Source: Rubrivivax sp.
GTDB taxonomy: Bacteria; Pseudomonadota; Gammaproteobacteria; Burkholderiales; Burkholderiaceae_C
DNA: 64,000 nt
Direction: 5' to 3'
NCBI GenBank assembly: GCA_027484825.1
Contig: JAIXSE010000006.1
Span: forward strand, 171,290 to 235,289
This document shows positions 62,447 through 64,000 of the stretch, in pieces; positions within the stretch are counted from its first letter, which is position 1; every line of letters starts with the position of its first letter. Below the pieces are notes generated by a model. The model had not been told where the DNA came from. It searched no databases and was given only the letters and a program-made list of their open reading frames with translations. The position numbers were made by a program, and so were the translations under genes.

Positions 62447-63454
62447 CTACTCGGGCCGCGCCTGGCGGCCCATCAGCAACTCCACCACCTGAGCCGCGCT
62501 GACGCGCCCCTCCAGCAGGGCCACCATGGCCTGCGTGACGGGCATCTCGACCTGCACGTCGCGGGCACGCGCCAGCACCGTGGGCGCGCTGTAGACGCCT
62601 TCGGCCACGTGACCGAGCTGCGCCAGGATCTGCGGCAGGGCCAGGCCTTGCGCGAGCAGCAGGCCCACGCGCCGGTTGCGCGACAGGTCACCGGTGGCGG
62701 TGAGCACCAGGTCACCCAGCCCGGACAGCCCCATGAACGTCTCCGCCCGGGCACCCAGGGCCAGGCCCAGGCGCAGCATCTCCGCCAGCCCACGGGTGAT
62801 GAGGGCCGCCCGCGCGTTCAGGCCCGGCGCGTCGGGCGCCGCGCCGGACAGCCCGTCGCACACGCCGACCGCGATCGCCAGGACATTCTTGACGGCGCCG
62901 CCCACCTCCACACCGACCGGGTCGCTGGAGGTGTAGACGCGCAAGCGCTCGCCGTGGAAGGCGTCGACGGCGGCCTGCGCCAGCGCGGCGTCGTCGCTGG
63001 CCGCCACCAGGGCAGTCGGGCGGCCCGCCGCCACTTCCTGTGCAAAGCTCGGCCCCGACAGCACGCCCACCCGCATGGCGGGCTGCAGCTCCCGCGCAAT
63101 CTCGTGGCCCAGACGCCCCGTGCCGGCCTCGAAGCCCTTGCAAAGCCACAGGACCCGCTGGCTGGCGGGCAATGCGGCCAGCGTGGAGCGCAGGCCGGAC
63201 ATGGGCGTCGCAATGATCGTGAGACCCTCGGCCGCGTGGGCCGTGCTGGCGCCGAGGTCATCGCTGAGCGCCAGCGCCGCAGGCAATTCGCTGTCGGGCA
63301 GGTAGGCCGCATTGCGCCGCGTGGCGCGCATGCCCGCGATGGCGGCAGCGTCGCGCGCCCACAGTTGAACCTCATGGCCCGCACGCGCCGCCTGGATGGC
63401 CAGCGCCGTGCCCCAGGCACCGGCGCCGAGCACGCTGATTCTCATCGTCGTCAT
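62447..63454 (-). CDS. gpsA: Glycerol-3-phosphate dehydrogenase [NAD(P)+]
   Basis: The 335-residue enzyme reduces dihydroxyacetone phosphate to sn-glycerol 3-phosphate for phospholipids. The NAD(P) motif is [12 protein letters not shown] (residues 8-19), and the active-site block includes [18 protein letters not shown] with catalytic lysine (about K190), plus [15 protein letters not shown] second possible start is three codons in. It shares a 3' end boundary with trmL and follows secB behind a terminator. Confidence 0.97.
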   Translation of the reverse strand: MTTMRISVLGAGAWGTALAIQAARAGHEVQLWARDAAAIAGMRATRRNAAYLPDSELPAALALSDDLGASTAHAAEGLTIIATPMSGLRSTLAALPASQRVLWLCKGFEAGTGRLGHEIARELQPAMRVGVLSGPSFAQEVAAGRPTALVAASDDAALAQAAVDAFHGERLRVYTSSDPVGVEVGGAVKNVLAIAVGVCDGLSGAAPDAPGLNARAALITRGLAEMLRLGLALGARAETFMGLSGLGDLVLTATGDLSRNRRVGLLLAQGLALPQILAQLGHVAEGVYSAPTVLARARDVQVEMPVTQAMVALLEGRVSAAQVVELLMGRQARPE

Positions 63455-63477
63455 GGGCGGAAGTGTCGCCCAAGCAA

Positions 63478-63502
63478 AACGCCCCGCACAGGGCGGGGCG
63501 TT
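63478..63502 (-). terminator. Rho-independent terminator between secB and gpsA
   Basis: AACGCCCCGC and GCGGGGCGTT form a 10-bp stem with a 5-base loop; on the minus strand it is followed by TTG after GTTTT. It lies 22 bases after the secB stop and 24 bases before gpsA, so it may be leaky or act as an attenuator. Confidence 0.8.
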
Positions 63503-63524
63503 GTCAGCGGGCGGGGCCCGAGGC

Positions 63525-63998
63525 TCAGTTGACGGCTTGACCGCCCTGGGCGGCGCGCTGCGCCTGCTGGGCCTCGAACATCGCCTGGAAGTTGACTTCC
63601 GTCAGCAGCACCGGCGGGAAGCCGGCGCGGGTGCACACGTCCGACACGATGGCGCGCAGGTAGGGGTAGACCATCTGCGGGCAGACGATGCCGAGGATGC
63701 CCTCGACCTGATCTTGCGGCACGTTGCGGATCTCGAAGATGCCGGCTTGCTTGGCCTCGACCAGGAACAGCGTCTTGTCGCCGACCTTGGTGTTGACGGT
63801 GGCCGTGACGCAGACCTCGAAGATGCCGTCGGTGACGTTCTCGGCCGACAGGGTCAGGTTGATGTCGACCTGGGGCTGCTGCTGCTCCAGCAGGATGTGC
63901 GGCGCGTTGGGCTGCTCCAGCGACAGATCCTTCAGGTACATGCGCTGGATCTGGAACACGGGGGTGCCTTCGGGGGCGGCTTGGATCTCGTCGGCCAT
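63525..63998 (-). CDS. secB: Protein-export chaperone SecB
   Basis: The 157-residue protein begins [20 protein letters not shown] and has the SecB core: [71 protein letters not shown]. SecB holds preproteins unfolded and passes them to SecA. Its start is at the end of the window and the coding sequence is complete, but the upstream region lies outside. The C-terminus is Ala/Gln-rich. Confidence 0.97.
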   Translation of the reverse strand: MADEIQAAPEGTPVFQIQRMYLKDLSLEQPNAPHILLEQQQPQVDINLTLSAENVTDGIFEVCVTATVNTKVGDKTLFLVEAKQAGIFEIRNVPQDQVEGILGIVCPQMVYPYLRAIVSDVCTRAGFPPVLLTEVNFQAMFEAQQAQRAAQGGQAVN

Positions 63999-64000
63999 GG

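Overview
This is a contiguous stretch of a high-GC betaproteobacterial chromosome, most likely order Burkholderiales in the Roseateles/Mitsuaria/Rubrivivax-Leptothrix neighbourhood. The evidence is the gene content and order: an aa3-type cytochrome c oxidase operon (ctaC-ctaD-small assembly protein-ctaG-DUF2970-ctaE), DUF2909, SURF1, ctaA, ctaB and sco, followed at a distance by a CIRCE-controlled rpoH; a secB/gpsA/trmL/comF block; and many DUF4148, DUF3108 and DUF3429 type proteins. The genus assignment is inference. No rRNA, tRNA, CRISPR array, complete insertion sequence or prophage was recognised.

Layout. (1) 1-6774, minus strand: a tightly coupled surface-polysaccharide operon. wlbA, wlbC and wlbB homologues make a diacetamido-uronic acid sugar nucleotide; a flippase, a hexapeptide acyltransferase and two glycosyltransferases follow, and the last runs off the window. 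(2) 7049-19104: housekeeping genes, namely lysS, a DUF4148 secreted protein, a crotonase, a membrane chemoreceptor, DUF3108, an M61 peptidase, DUF3429, dsbC, a UbiH-like hydroxylase and ychF. (3) 19129-25990: a small defence island directly after ychF. It holds a four-gene Jet/Mks (Wadjet-family) SMC anti-plasmid operon, flanked by a 5'-truncated Schlafen/AlbA-type regulator and a fic pseudogene. (4) 26146-31480: accessory genes, namely a two-TM protein, an orphan solute-binding protein, a DUF3313 lipoprotein with a 40-aa micro-ORF and a divergent TetR regulator with paired operators, and a divergent MFS symporter/LysR pair. (5) 31715-49237: a signalling-rich block with a LuxR regulator, an MscS channel, a lone receiver, a FixJ-type regulator with a 1757-residue cytosolic kinase-like/AAA/GAF/histidine kinase, a MASE1-CHASE-PAS histidine kinase, RpoH, a tautomerase, a YCII protein and a beta-propeller histidine kinase. 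(6) 49382-60068: an M14-type peptidase/deacylase and the cytochrome oxidase region. (7) 60244-63998: a BioC-like methyltransferase, comF, trmL, gpsA and secB.

How the genes work together. The first operon converts UDP-GlcNAc-uronate to its 2,3-diacetamido form and builds and exports a glycan. The oxidase region is a nearly complete aa3 oxidase factory: structural subunits I-III, heme A synthesis (ctaB, ctaA), copper delivery (ctaG, sco) and assembly (SURF1, small assembly protein). The Jet operon is predicted to sense plasmid topology by loop extrusion and cut with the Toprim subunit JetD. The rpoH promoter appears to be built into a perfect CIRCE element, placing sigma-32 under HrcA.

The strongest candidates for further attention are the compact Jet/Mks operon with its degraded flanking genes, the CIRCE-embedded rpoH promoter, the paired TetR operators, two unannotated micro-proteins, several in-register tandem repeats at gene ends, and a CTAG-type box shared by two unlinked promoters.
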